Of a stretch of 55,539 bases of DNA, positions 15,850 through 24,225 are shown one piece after another. Position numbers and translations under genes: made by a program. The stretch comes from Cyanobacteria bacterium RI_101 (GTDB lineage Bacteria; Cyanobacteriota; Cyanobacteriia; Cyanobacteriales; Microcystaceae). The stretch lies in assembly GCA_016471375.1 (NCBI GenBank), contig WGLZ01000007.1, forward strand, positions 1 to 55,539, in the 5' to 3' direction. The stretch's first letter is position 1. Every line of letters starts with the position of its first letter. The notes beneath the pieces are model-generated. The model saw only the letters and a program-made list of their open reading frames with translations, did no database searches and was not told the DNA's origin.

Positions 15850-17442
15850 ATGTCTATTTCTCCCCTTTTTGCCCAGACGGAGCGTCAAGAGCTTGCCGTT
15901 CCCGTTTGGACGACGTTTCTGGGGAGTTTTGGGTTAACGGCGCTCCTCTACGGTTTAGTTTACCCCCTCAGAGCGACGCCCCTCGGCGCCCTTTTATTCG
16001 AGCGGGGATTTACGCAAATACTCGCGGTGTTTTTAGGGATTTTCATCGTCTCTTATTTGAGCTACCGACTCGGCAACATTCGGCGCGAATTTAAGCATCT
16101 CAATCAAGATATTATTCCCGCCAATATTTTTAGAATTAGTCCCACTCATCCCGGTTTAAGCAACCTCCAGCAGGCGCTTCTACAGGAAAAAAACCTCCTG
16201 GCTCGGCGCTGTAGTCGGGTGATCGGCGCCTACCAACAGGCTCAGACGCGCCGGACGGCGACGGAGTTCGCCCAGGAGGACTCCGCGTTTTATCAACAAA
16301 TGATGGCGTCGGCCTACGTCCTCCCCCGGATTCTGCTGTGGTCGATTCCCCTACTGGGTCTGATTGGCACTCTTTTTGGTCTCGGCTCCGCCGTACAAGG
16401 GTTTTCTCTATTTTTGGAACAAGCCGCTAATTTAGAGCAAGTCCAGAACAGTTTTGGCTCCGTCGCCAGCGGCTTGACCGTCGCCTTGGACACGACCTTA
16501 GCGGCGCTGTTGTTGAGTATTTTCGGCATGGTGTTTTTAAGCTTAGTTGAACGACAGGAAAGTCAATTATTATTGCTGATTGATATTTACATCGCCGATA
16601 AAATTTTGCCCCGCCTACAGGAGCCGGACTTGGGCGTTCCCCAAACCGAGTGGCGAGACAGCCTAGAGGAAGTGGTTCAGGAACTCTTACCCCGCCAAAA
16701 CTCCGCCGTCGCCCCCCGGTCGATGGCGCCGGAGGCCAGCGAGAGCCTAGTGACGGAGGTGAAAACGGTTCAGAAACATCTCATCGCCCTTCTGGAGGGC
16801 ATTTACCAAAGTCATCAAGATTGGCAAAAACAAAGCCAAGTCGCCAACCAGCGCCTAGAAACGATCCTCCTAGAGTTATCCCAACAGGTTCAAAGGAGTC
16901 AATCCCCGGCCTTACCGGCGGCTTTATCCCCGGAGAAGGATCTCGAACCGTTCCTAGAATTAGCCCGGGACTTCCGCCAGGATTTTTTGGGGGGAATCGC
17001 TCGTCTAGAAGCGCTCTCCCGAAGCCAATCCCCGCAAACGCAAGCGTCCCAAGACCAGTCCGCCCTAGCCTTCCGGGAGACGGTTCAAACCCTTTATCAG
17101 AGTCTCGCCGTTTATCAACAACAACTGGCGGACATTCGCCAACTGCTCCAGACGGCCCCCGAAAAGCTCCGGGAATCCCTGCAAAGCCAGAGCCAAAGCG
17201 TAGACAACTTGGCGCTGGCCATGGAAAGCCAACATCGGCGCTGGATCGCGGCGCTCGGGGAACTCCAACCCCTGCTAGAGCGCCTAGCCGAAGCTTCCCC
17301 GAATCAGGAGCGCTTGACCGTCGTTTTAGGAGACGTTCAACAAACCCTAGCGGCGCTCCGCCCCAGTTTAGAGCGATTGAACGCGCCCCGACGCTTAGTT
17401 ATTTTTGAAGAGGACGATTCCCATGAGACCCGTTCCCCCTAA
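15850..17442 (+). CDS. MotA/TolQ/ExbB-like ion-channel protein with long cytoplasmic tail
   Basis: 530 residues. Predicted transmembrane helices at about 19-39, 57-75, 159-180 and 209-232. TM3 carries SIPLLGLIGTLFGLGSAVQG and TM4 SGLTVALDTTLAALLLSIFG, matching the ExbB/TolQ proton-pathway helices including paired threonines (215, 216). Residues 240-530 form a long glutamine-rich, probably coiled-coil cytoplasmic tail, far longer than in ExbB or TolQ. The next gene overlaps by 20 bp and encodes an ExbD-like single-pass protein. I infer a proton-driven stator-like motor; what it powers is unknown. No TonB, Tol or flagellar gene is nearby. Confidence 0.75.
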   Translation: MSISPLFAQTERQELAVPVWTTFLGSFGLTALLYGLVYPLRATPLGALLFERGFTQILAVFLGIFIVSYLSYRLGNIRREFKHLNQDIIPANIFRISPTHPGLSNLQQALLQEKNLLARRCSRVIGAYQQAQTRRTATEFAQEDSAFYQQMMASAYVLPRILLWSIPLLGLIGTLFGLGSAVQGFSLFLEQAANLEQVQNSFGSVASGLTVALDTTLAALLLSIFGMVFLSLVERQESQLLLLIDIYIADKILPRLQEPDLGVPQTEWRDSLEEVVQELLPRQNSAVAPRSMAPEASESLVTEVKTVQKHLIALLEGIYQSHQDWQKQSQVANQRLETILLELSQQVQRSQSPALPAALSPEKDLEPFLELARDFRQDFLGGIARLEALSRSQSPQTQASQDQSALAFRETVQTLYQSLAVYQQQLADIRQLLQTAPEKLRESLQSQSQSVDNLALAMESQHRRWIAALGELQPLLERLAEASPNQERLTVVLGDVQQTLAALRPSLERLNAPRRLVIFEEDDSHETRSP

Positions 17443-17836
17443 GTCCGGGGATGGGCTACTGCTCCTAGCTCTGCTGGTTTGCGTCCTAGGAAGCTTAATT
17501 CTGCTGGCGGCGCCCCTAACCTTATCTAGCGTTCAGCGCCCCCGACAGGTCCGGTTAACGGCGCCGGCGGGAAAAACCAAAGTTTATATCGACTGTCGCC
17601 CGGAGGGGGTCGTCCTTTACCCCGGTTCTAAACCGATTTCCCTAACGGCGCTCCGGGGAGACGACTCCCCTTTCCAGACTTTTTTAAAGAGTCTCAATCC
17701 CCAAAAGACCTATGTCCTGCTGGCGGTGCGCCCCGAGGGGATTAAAACCTTTCAGACCGCTAGATCCGAAGTCCGGCGCCGGGGCCTGCCCTTCGGCTAC
17801 GAACCCCTAGACCGGGATTGGCGGCTTCTCCCCTAG
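17423..17836 (+). CDS. ExbD-like single-pass partner of the TolQ-like protein
   Basis: 137 residues: short basic N-terminus, an aspartate (D10) at the entry of one transmembrane helix (about 11-32), then an extracytoplasmic domain of about 100 residues with [17 protein letters not shown] and [19 protein letters not shown], which resembles the small alpha/beta domain of ExbD/TolR. No OmpA-type peptidoglycan-binding motif is present. The ATG at 17423 is eight bases after GAAGAGGA; an upstream in-frame TTG at 17405 lies before that site. The 20-bp overlap with the preceding gene indicates translational coupling. The ExbD assignment is inferred from layout and pattern, not from a clear signature. 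Confidence 0.6.
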   Translation: MRPVPPKSGDGLLLLALLVCVLGSLILLAAPLTLSSVQRPRQVRLTAPAGKTKVYIDCRPEGVVLYPGSKPISLTALRGDDSPFQTFLKSLNPQKTYVLLAVRPEGIKTFQTARSEVRRRGLPFGYEPLDRDWRLLP

Positions 17837-18837
17837 GGCGCTTGCCAAATGCGTTGATGGTAATCCTCTAGGCGGGCGTAGGGATCGACGGCGGGATGGT
17901 CGTGGCTATGGCTGTGACCGTGGTGATGGTGATCATGATTATGGCCGTGATTGTGATCGTGCCCGTGTCCCCCCTGGGCTTTAAAGGCTAACCGGAACTT
18001 ACAAGCTTCGCAATTCATTTGCACCTGACCGAAGTGGGTTTCCAGTTCCCGCTCCCGGGTCAGTTGGAGCAGTTCGGATTGAACGCCCATTTCCGGCAGA
18101 CAAACCATTTCAATCTCCGGGAACTCCGCCTGTTGTTGGGCCGCGAGGGTAAAGATTTTTTTGACCAAAGCGCCGGTGAAGAGGAAGTAGGGCAGAACGA
18201 TAATCCGGCGGGGCCGGTAAAGCCGGGCCCGGCGAAAGCCTTCTTCGAGACGGGGATGGGTGATGCCGATGAAACAGGTTTCTAGAGTCTGGTAACCGCT
18301 CCCTTCCCAGAGCATTCGTCCCATTTTATAGACGTCGCCATTGGCGTCGGGGTCGCTAGCGCCGCGGCCGACGAAGAGAATGACCGTTTCCGAGCGGGGA
18401 ATCCCCCCCGGCTGGTCTAAGGCCGCCAGACGACTCCGCCAGAGGTCTAGGATTGAGGGGGTGACGCCAAAGTGGCGCCCGTAGGCGAAGCGAACCTGGG
18501 GAAATCGCTCCCGACTGCGGTCCAGTTCGTTCGTTACATCGAATTTATTGTGACGGGCGGCAAAGAGGAGGATGGGCAGGGCCGAAATTTCCGTAAAGCC
18601 CTGGGCGACGCAGGCTTCCACACCTTCCTGGATGGAGGGTTCCGTCAGTTCTAGAAAACAGGGGATCACCGGCCGACTGGTATCCAACGCCTGATAGGCC
18701 TGGGCGAAATCCAAAAAGGTCTGGCGTCCGTCTTCGTCCCGGGTGCCGTGGCCAATCATCAGTAGCGGACGGGGCGCCGGCAGGGGCGGGAAGGTCAGGG
18801 AGGGGGTTAACGATTCAGCGAAAAGAGATGGGGTCAT
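17833..18837 (-). CDS. CbiX/SirB-type sirohydrochlorin chelatase with histidine-rich tail
   Basis: Class II chelatase that inserts cobalt or iron into sirohydrochlorin for cobalamin or siroheme synthesis. Two related halves are seen. The first has [19 protein letters not shown] (catalytic His) and [14 protein letters not shown]; the second has [20 protein letters not shown] and [13 protein letters not shown]. The C-terminus carries an extreme [20 protein letters not shown] run, plausibly a metal store or delivery tail, and a nearby NCEACKFR pair of cysteines. The ATG at 18837 is taken as start; a TTG at 18870 is in frame but poorly supported. It converges on the ExbD-like gene with a 4-bp overlap. 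CbiX versus SirB cannot be settled from sequence. Confidence 0.82.
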   Translation of the reverse strand: MTPSLFAESLTPSLTFPPLPAPRPLLMIGHGTRDEDGRQTFLDFAQAYQALDTSRPVIPCFLELTEPSIQEGVEACVAQGFTEISALPILLFAARHNKFDVTNELDRSRERFPQVRFAYGRHFGVTPSILDLWRSRLAALDQPGGIPRSETVILFVGRGASDPDANGDVYKMGRMLWEGSGYQTLETCFIGITHPRLEEGFRRARLYRPRRIIVLPYFLFTGALVKKIFTLAAQQQAEFPEIEMVCLPEMGVQSELLQLTRERELETHFGQVQMNCEACKFRLAFKAQGGHGHDHNHGHNHDHHHHGHSHSHDHPAVDPYARLEDYHQRIWQAP

Positions 18838-18938
18838 GGACTCGGATTCTTGAGTGTTTAACCCGGACAAAAGGGCTATTGGGGATCATCATAGCGAGAG
18901 CGCCCCGCCTCAGCTATGCCTCTGGGGAGTATTCACTG

Positions 18939-19529
18939 CTAACCCTCCAGCGCCGGATCGAGAGAGCCATTGACTAAAATCGGCCCGGCGGGTTCTTGAG
19001 CTTGACCGCTCCAGCGCCGGTAATCTTCCAGCAGTTGAACCAGCAGGCGCTGTTTAATCCGTCCCAACACCCCCCGCAGGAGTCCCTGAACCGCCATTTC
19101 CAAAAGCGGCGCCGGGGTGAGCCAAAGCGCCTGGGGTAGATCGACGCTCACGGTTAAATCGGCCTTGCCCTGAAGCAGGGTTTCCTGATCCCGGCGGTAG
19201 GGCGCTAAACGTCCCTTTAGCGTCAGGGCGAAACGGTGGTTAATATAGTCGATACCGCGAATTTTGCAGTCCTCCGATTCCAGATAGACCGTGCCGGCAG
19301 AGTTGGCCCAGACCTTGAGAGTTACGGTCGGTTGGAAATGATAAAGCTCCAGAAAGCTCAGGGGGCGCATTTTCAGGCGAAAGCGATTTTCTCCCAAGGT
19401 CTCCATTAACTGAGGATCGGCGATGGCCGTCACGAGGCGCTGGGGTTGCCGGAGATAATGCTGAAGCGTTGGCAGGGGTTCCTGTAAGGAGAGGGAAAGT
19501 GATTCCTGGGCGCTGAAACTGACGTTCAT
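18939..19529 (-). CDS. DUF1997 family protein
   Basis: 196-residue soluble protein of the cyanobacterial/plastid DUF1997 family: SLSLQEPLPTLQHYLRQPQRLV near the N-terminus, then beta-rich LKMRPLSFLELYHFQPTVTLKVW and ESEDCKIRGIDYINHRFALTLKG. The fold resembles SRPBCC-like lipid-binding domains (inference). The start is the ATG at 19529; an upstream TTG at 19550 is in frame. Function unknown. It lies 101 bp from the chelatase gene on the same strand. Confidence 0.75.
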   Translation of the reverse strand: MNVSFSAQESLSLSLQEPLPTLQHYLRQPQRLVTAIADPQLMETLGENRFRLKMRPLSFLELYHFQPTVTLKVWANSAGTVYLESEDCKIRGIDYINHRFALTLKGRLAPYRRDQETLLQGKADLTVSVDLPQALWLTPAPLLEMAVQGLLRGVLGRIKQRLLVQLLEDYRRWSGQAQEPAGPILVNGSLDPALEG

Positions 19530-19683
19530 AGGGCGGGACTCAAGCAACAACTTTCCTTAATAATACTTTACAAAAGTTAACATTGCTCGGAATGGGGTCA
19601 AAAAGAGCGGGCCGCAAAGCCAGAACCGGAGGTTGCTCAACCCTCGACCCCGGCCGTTAAGGTAGCCGGGATCGTTAACCGAG

Positions 19684-19884
19684 TTAATCGTAATAATCTT
19701 GGGATTGCACCGGGCCGATAGACGCTTCGTCTTGATTAATGCAGTCGGGATTCTTGGCAAAATTGCAGACCCGGGCCCAGAGTCGGGCCCGATTGCCCGC
19801 CGGGCCGGCGGAGAAAACAACTTTAGCGCCGTTTTCGATAGTGACGCCGCAGACGGGACAAACTTCAATGGCGGGGATTGTCAT
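19684..19884 (-). CDS. small zinc-ribbon-like protein
   Basis: 66 residues with four cysteines in a metal-site arrangement: CPVCG near the N-terminus and RVCNFAKNPDC further on, then INQDEASIGP. It looks like a conserved cyanobacterial hypothetical protein that binds zinc. The overlapping alternative frame (19557-19868) has no such pattern, and I regard it as noncoding. Stand-alone short gene, about 75 bp downstream of the glycosyltransferase gene on the same strand. Confidence 0.65.
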   Translation of the reverse strand: MTIPAIEVCPVCGVTIENGAKVVFSAGPAGNRARLWARVCNFAKNPDCINQDEASIGPVQSQDYYD

Positions 19885-19958
19885 AGGTATTTATGCCTAG
19901 CAATGTTGGGATTAGGGAGAAAAATACCCCCCCGCGCCGGAAAAAAACGTTATGGTCG

Positions 19959-21158
19959 CTACGGAAACCGGGGCGGCGGCTCAACCTCCGTCACTCGCCA
20001 GCTCAGCTTGAGGTTAAGCCAAAAATTCCAAATCGTGACGAGAGCGATGGCGAAAAGGTTGGCCAGATAGCGATTGAACCCCAGACCGTTAAAAAAGAGA
20101 TTTAAGAGCAGGACATTGAGAATTAAACCGGCGCCGCAGATGAGATTAAATTTGACGAACCGTTTCAAGCGCCGACGGTTCCCCGGTTGGCGCCGGGCCA
20201 CGTCCCCAAAGGTCCAGAAGTCGTTCCAGAGAAAATTGTGAACAATGGCCAACTCCGCCGCCAGCAGTTTACTGCGGGTCAAGCCCCAGGCCAACATCTG
20301 GGGATCGCTGAAGATAAACAGCGCCGCCATATCCACCGCCACCCCCCCGGCGCCGACAACAGCGAAGCGCAGAAAACGGGAGGAGCGGGACAGGCGCAGA
20401 CGCAGTAAATGCCGGAGATATTCGGCGTACTGGCGCCAGGTGACTTTGCTTTCCCCGCTTTGGCGCTCCCGAAAGACGTAACCCACCTCCGCCAGCCAAG
20501 GCGTCCGCCCCCGGGCCGCCACTTCGATCAAAATTTTGTAACCCAAGGGGCTTAAAATCCGCCCGGCGATGGCGGAGCGCCGCAGGGTAAAGTAGCCGCT
20601 CATGGGATCCGAGAGACGGCTGAGCACTTCCGGCAGAATCATCAGCCCTAAGACCTGGGCGCCCCGAGAGAGCAGACGACGCGCCCCGCTCCATTCGCTG
20701 ACGCCGCCCCCCTCCACATGGCGACTGGCCACCGCTAGATCGGCGCCGCGGTCCATTTCCCTTAAAAGCTCTAGCAAAATTTCCGGCGGATGTTGCAGAT
20801 CCGCGTCCATCACCCCTAGGATTTCTCCCCGGGCCGCCTGCCAACCCCGAATCACGGCGGTGGAGAGGCCCTTCTCCCCTTGGCGCCGAATCACCTTCGC
20901 CTGAGGATACTGAGGCAAGAGGGCCAGCGCCGTTTTCCAGGTCAAATCCGGGCTGTCGTCGTCCACCAGAATTAATTCATAGTCGGCGCCTAAAACCGGG
21001 TCTAGAAGCGCCGTTAGGGTGGCCAGAATTTCCGGGATATTTTCCCCTTCGTTAAAGGTGGGCAGAACTAGGGAAAATTTAAGGGAAGCCGGCGCGTGGG
21101 GAACCACCAAAGGCCCTTCTGGAGTGGGCGTTAACTCCGGCGAATTAACCTGGCTCAT
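19959..21158 (-). CDS. polyprenyl-phosphate glycosyltransferase (GT2) fused to a GtrA-like domain
   Basis: The N-terminal GT2 domain (about 25-245) has LVLPTFNEGENIPEIL, VDDDSPD and the metal motif MDADLQHPP, as in dolichyl/polyprenyl-phosphate mannose synthases. The C-terminal 130 residues form a GtrA-type domain with about four transmembrane helices (FLRFAVVGAGGVAVDMAALF; FNLICGAGLILNVLLLNLFF). Probably it makes a lipid-linked sugar and helps flip it for envelope glycan or protein glycosylation. The ATG at 21158 overlaps the TGA of the GntR gene (ATGA), so the two are translationally coupled. A longer reading to 21242 is rejected for that reason. Confidence 0.88.
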   Translation of the reverse strand: MSQVNSPELTPTPEGPLVVPHAPASLKFSLVLPTFNEGENIPEILATLTALLDPVLGADYELILVDDDSPDLTWKTALALLPQYPQAKVIRRQGEKGLSTAVIRGWQAARGEILGVMDADLQHPPEILLELLREMDRGADLAVASRHVEGGGVSEWSGARRLLSRGAQVLGLMILPEVLSRLSDPMSGYFTLRRSAIAGRILSPLGYKILIEVAARGRTPWLAEVGYVFRERQSGESKVTWRQYAEYLRHLLRLRLSRSSRFLRFAVVGAGGVAVDMAALFIFSDPQMLAWGLTRSKLLAAELAIVHNFLWNDFWTFGDVARRQPGNRRRLKRFVKFNLICGAGLILNVLLLNLFFNGLGFNRYLANLFAIALVTIWNFWLNLKLSWRVTEVEPPPRFP

Positions 21159-22159
21159 TCGTTGCCCGCGTCCCCTTCCCCTAGCCCCAACTCCCGTCGC
21201 AAAATACGAATGGATTCTTCGCCGATGTAATGCTCCGTGCAAATCACCTCCGGCGCTCGGATGAGATGCTCCCGCTCCCGGGCGATGGCTTGTCTCACAA
21301 TGGCTTCGCTGGCGGGGTCGGCGATAATGGTGCGGGCGGTGCGGGCCAGGGCCCGGAGTTTCTGACCGTCGCTAGCCAGCGCCGTTTTTAAAAGTAGATC
21401 CTCTCCCCGCAGACTGTGGATTAAAATCTCGGCGATGCCCAGAATGCCGGGACTGAGACTGACAATGCCGAGGCAGGTGTTTTGGGGCAGGGCTTTAATG
21501 AGCGTCAATTCCCGACTGTAATCGTAGATATCCACGGGAATCACCCGCACGCCAAAGGGCCGGGCCAAGTCTTCCGCTTCCGCTAGAAAATAACGACTCG
21601 TGACCACGGTGCCGCCGTTCAGCGCCGTCAAAATTTGGGGCAGATCCTCTAGGGGAACCAACTCCACCGGAATGGCCAAAGCCTGCTCCAGTTCGCTGAG
21701 GATTAACTGCCCGGCGCCGAGGTCTCGCTGGGGCGCCGTTACTAAAACTCGGGCTAAACTCCGCAGGCGCCATTCCACGGTTTCCAGAAATAGCTCCTTA
21801 ACCTGAAACAAACTGAGTCCCTGACCTAAAAGCTCGTCCAGACTGCGCTGGATCAGTTGGCTAGCCTCCGGGTACTCCCGAAAGAGGGATTTATCCAAAA
21901 CCACCCCGGTTTCGCTCTCCGGCGCTTTGACGTAGATGCCCGACCCGGCGATGGAATCCACCAGTCCCGCTTCCTCCAAGGATTGATAGACCTTGCTGAC
22001 GGTGTTGCGGTGCAGACCCGTGATCATGGCCAACTGCCGGGTGCTGGGCAAACGGTGTCCGGGGGGATACTGGCGGGAGGCGATGGCGAAGCGAATTTGG
22101 TCAAAGAGTTGCTTAGAGGCGGAAATTTCGCTATCGCTTTGGATTTGGAATTGCAACAT
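21155..22159 (-). CDS. GntR-family transcriptional regulator
   Basis: Winged-helix DNA-binding domain at about 8-75: SASKQLFDQIRFAIASRQYPPGHRLPSTRQLAMITGLHRNTVSKVYQSLEEAGLVDSIAGSGIYV is the region (continuous motif PGHRLPSTRQLA, then HRNTVSKVY). The following 250 residues form a ligand/effector domain of a cyanobacterial type, not an aminotransferase (MocR) domain. The ATG at 22159 (MLQFQIQSD) is the likely start; the in-frame extension to 22336 is translated from a palindromic repeat. It is coupled by ATGA to the downstream glycosyltransferase gene, suggesting shared regulation of envelope glycan synthesis. Effector unknown. Confidence 0.85.
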   Translation of the reverse strand: MLQFQIQSDSEISASKQLFDQIRFAIASRQYPPGHRLPSTRQLAMITGLHRNTVSKVYQSLEEAGLVDSIAGSGIYVKAPESETGVVLDKSLFREYPEASQLIQRSLDELLGQGLSLFQVKELFLETVEWRLRSLARVLVTAPQRDLGAGQLILSELEQALAIPVELVPLEDLPQILTALNGGTVVTSRYFLAEAEDLARPFGVRVIPVDIYDYSRELTLIKALPQNTCLGIVSLSPGILGIAEILIHSLRGEDLLLKTALASDGQKLRALARTARTIIADPASEAIVRQAIAREREHLIRAPEVICTEHYIGEESIRILRRELGLGEGDAGNE

Positions 22160-22221
22160 ACCGGAAGTCGGAGGAGAAGCGGCGCTTAGAGGTCGTTTAA
22201 AAAGAGTCGGCGCCCCAGTTT

Positions 22222-22300
22222 GATCCCCCCTAACCCCCCTTGCCAAGGGGGGAACTCCCCTGAAAGTCCCCCTTACAAAGGGGGATTTAGGGGGATTAAC
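22222..22300. repeat. two CCCCCTAA-type palindromic repeats upstream of GntR gene
   Basis: Unit 1 (22222-22252): GATCCCCCCTAACCCCCCTTGCC with GGGGGG arm. Unit 2 (22266-22298): AGTCCCCCTTAC paired with AAGGGGGATTTAGGGGG. Same family as at 14311 and 26421. The rest of the 317-bp gap (22160-22476) shows only a weak A-rich stretch near the codA-like stop and no recognisable gene. Confidence 0.8.
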
Positions 22301-22476
22301 AGAGAGAGCTAGGGACGTTCCCAACATTTTCTTCACCCCAGTTTAGACGCAGAGAGCGCCGAGGAAGTTCGAGCAACTGGACTCAAAAAAAAGAGGGGAG
22401 GGACAAGCCCCGATTCTGCCGAGCCATCCCACCCACTGAATCCTTGAGAAGAGAACACTGTAGAGTCACTATAGGT

Positions 22477-23808
22477 TTAATGAAAAAAATTGTCAATAGC
22501 TTGGGGGTAAATTAAATCGTCCAACTCGCTGTAATCCGGTAGCGCCGCCTGAAGGGGTTGACCCCGGCGAACCACCAGCCGGTCGGATTGGGGACGGGAA
22601 AAGAGTTCGCTAAAGTAGCGGGCTGGGAACAGGATAAAATCCGCCGGTTGTCCGGGGGTTAAGCGTCCTAAATGGGGAAGCCCCATCATTTCAGCCGGAG
22701 TCCGGGTAACGCTAGCGCACCAGTCGTCGTAGGGGTGATCCAGGTGAGCGATGCGGACGGATTGGGTTAACACCTCTAAACCGTCGTGGTCGCCAAAGGC
22801 GTAGAAGGGGTCTCGGCAGTTATCGCTGGCAAAAGCGAGGGGAACGCCGTATTCCCGGATTTCGTGGACGCGGGTCACGCCCCGCCAGACTGGGGTTTCT
22901 TGAGAGCGCCGGTCTTGGAGATAGAGATTACACATCGGCAAACTGACAATTTGAATGCCCGCGGCTTTAACTGCCGTCAGGGTTTCCCGGACAACCTCGG
23001 GAGTTTGGACGCTCAAACTACAACAGTGGCCGCAGAGGATTTTGCCGGTAAAGTTCATCTCCTGGGCTAACAGCGCCAACTGGTAAAGGACGCGGGAGTC
23101 GGGATCGCCGGTTTCGTCCGCGTGGAGATCTACATCCAGACGGCGCTCCTGGGCTAGGGTTAAAACCTGGGTTAATTGGGCTTTCAGTTGGGGATTTTGG
23201 TAAGCCACGCCCCCCAGAACTCCCCCCAGCGCCGCCATGCGGTCCGCTAATTTAATTCCGTCCGGGGTTTGGTAATAGTCAACCGAAACGAGGCAAACGC
23301 CTTGCAAAATCATTCGCTCGGCCCAGTCTCGGCGCAACTGAGTAAAAACCTCAAAACCGATTTCCCCCTGTTGGCCAAAGGCGTCGATGTGGGTTCTCAG
23401 CGCCGCGGTGCCGTGGGCCAGACTGCATTGCAGACCAAACGCCATGCGTCGGTAGAGATCTTCGGCGCCGTAGTAGCGGGCGACGTCTTGGTAAACCGTC
23501 TCTAGCGCTCCCTCAAAAGTGCCGTCGGGATTGGGAGAGCGTCCCCAGATATGCCCTTTATCCAAATGAGTATGAATATCGATAAAAGGAGGGAAAATAA
23601 TCTTTTTGCGCAGATCGACCTGGGGACAATCCAGCCCATCCCAGGACACTTGCCCCGCCGGCAGAAGGCGCCGAAATTGCCCGTCCTCAATTTCCAGATC
23701 CGTCAGACACAACCCCTCCGAGGTCTGGGGGCGCCAGGGTTCCACCCCCAATAAACAAGCGGGAATATGGGCGTTCCTGAGCCAATAATGGGACGTTTCC
23801 GGGAGCAT
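22477..23808 (-). CDS. codA: cytosine-deaminase-like amidohydrolase
   Basis: Metal-dependent amidohydrolase of the CodA family (cytosine to uracil plus ammonia, or a related amine/guanidine substrate). Metal and active-site motifs: FIDIHTHLDKGH, RTHIDAFG, DLHADETGD, GHCCSLS and the catalytic Asp in LAFASDNCRDPF. 443 residues is close to family length. It begins with ATG at 23808, only 3 bp after the MliC stop codon, so it is the second gene of that transcript. Substrate specificity within the family cannot be fixed by eye; a pyrimidine-salvage role is the default. Confidence 0.82.
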   Translation of the reverse strand: MLPETSHYWLRNAHIPACLLGVEPWRPQTSEGLCLTDLEIEDGQFRRLLPAGQVSWDGLDCPQVDLRKKIIFPPFIDIHTHLDKGHIWGRSPNPDGTFEGALETVYQDVARYYGAEDLYRRMAFGLQCSLAHGTAALRTHIDAFGQQGEIGFEVFTQLRRDWAERMILQGVCLVSVDYYQTPDGIKLADRMAALGGVLGGVAYQNPQLKAQLTQVLTLAQERRLDVDLHADETGDPDSRVLYQLALLAQEMNFTGKILCGHCCSLSVQTPEVVRETLTAVKAAGIQIVSLPMCNLYLQDRRSQETPVWRGVTRVHEIREYGVPLAFASDNCRDPFYAFGDHDGLEVLTQSVRIAHLDHPYDDWCASVTRTPAEMMGLPHLGRLTPGQPADFILFPARYFSELFSRPQSDRLVVRRGQPLQAALPDYSELDDLIYPQAIDNFFH

Positions 23809-23811
23809 GGC

Positions 23812-24120
23812 CTATTCGGGAATGGTAACGCAATCCTTAAGAATCATCGTTTCTCCCTGCTCCACAAAGGCGGTGTTTCCCTTCGACCAAAAGGTGAGAC
23901 TGCCATTGCTATATTTAGCGCCGGAGGCGGAAGTCGCTTTGGGCAACGTGACGGCGCTTTTATCCGGCAACGTGAGCGTCGCCTGTTCTTCCGTCAGCGC
24001 CACAGTTAAGGACTGATTACCCGCGCAGAGGTAATTGATCGTTTTCGGCGCCTGGCTCCAGACGGCGCTGGGGAAAGCGCCGACGGTCAACCCAAGGGCC
24101 AATAAAAATTGTCGTTTCAT
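23812..24120 (-). CDS. MliC-family lysozyme-inhibitor-like secreted protein
   Basis: 103 residues with a signal peptide (MKRQFLLALGLTVGAFPSAVWSQA, about 1-22) followed by a C-type lysozyme inhibitor (MliC/PliC) domain: INYLCAGNQSLTVAL, ATSASGAKYSNGSLTFWSKGNTAFVEQG and a late cysteine in LKDCVTI, probably disulfide-bonded to the first. It lacks a lipobox, so it is periplasmic rather than a lipoprotein. The ATG at 24120 lies nine bases after GAGG; an upstream in-frame codon at 24144 is not supported. It precedes the codA-like gene with 3-bp spacing. Confidence 0.78.
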   Translation of the reverse strand: MKRQFLLALGLTVGAFPSAVWSQAPKTINYLCAGNQSLTVALTEEQATLTLPDKSAVTLPKATSASGAKYSNGSLTFWSKGNTAFVEQGETMILKDCVTIPE

Positions 24121-24142
24121 ATCTAAAGCCTCTAAATATAAC

Positions 24143-24225
24143 ACCCCCTCTCGGGAGGGGGCTGGGGGGTGGGTCAGATCTCAAGGTTAGACCCACCCCT
24201 AACCCCTCCAAGGAGGGGAACCGGA
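24143..24225. repeat. GC-rich inverted repeats between MliC and pgeF
   Basis: Hairpin 1: ACCCCCTCTC with GAGGGGGCT (24143-24162), followed by GGGGGGTGGGT. Hairpin 2: ACCCCTAACCCCTCC with GGAGGGG (24194-24218). GTGGGTCAGATCTCAAGG and the nearby GACCCACCC can also pair. The right part overlaps the last codons of pgeF. Confidence 0.7.

Noticed and set aside
15850-17836. Zorya-type defence system
   Set aside because: The TolQ-like protein with a long tail resembles ZorA, but there is no ZorB with an OmpA domain and no ZorC/D/E effectors nearby.
19557-19868. 103-residue leftward frame overlapping the zinc-ribbon gene
   Set aside because: The sequence is low in recognisable structure, lies in another frame of a better supported gene with paired cysteines, and covers noncoding DNA.
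22160-22336. N-terminal extension of the GntR regulator
   Set aside because: It is read through palindromic CCCCCTAA-type repeats and does not resemble GntR N-termini.
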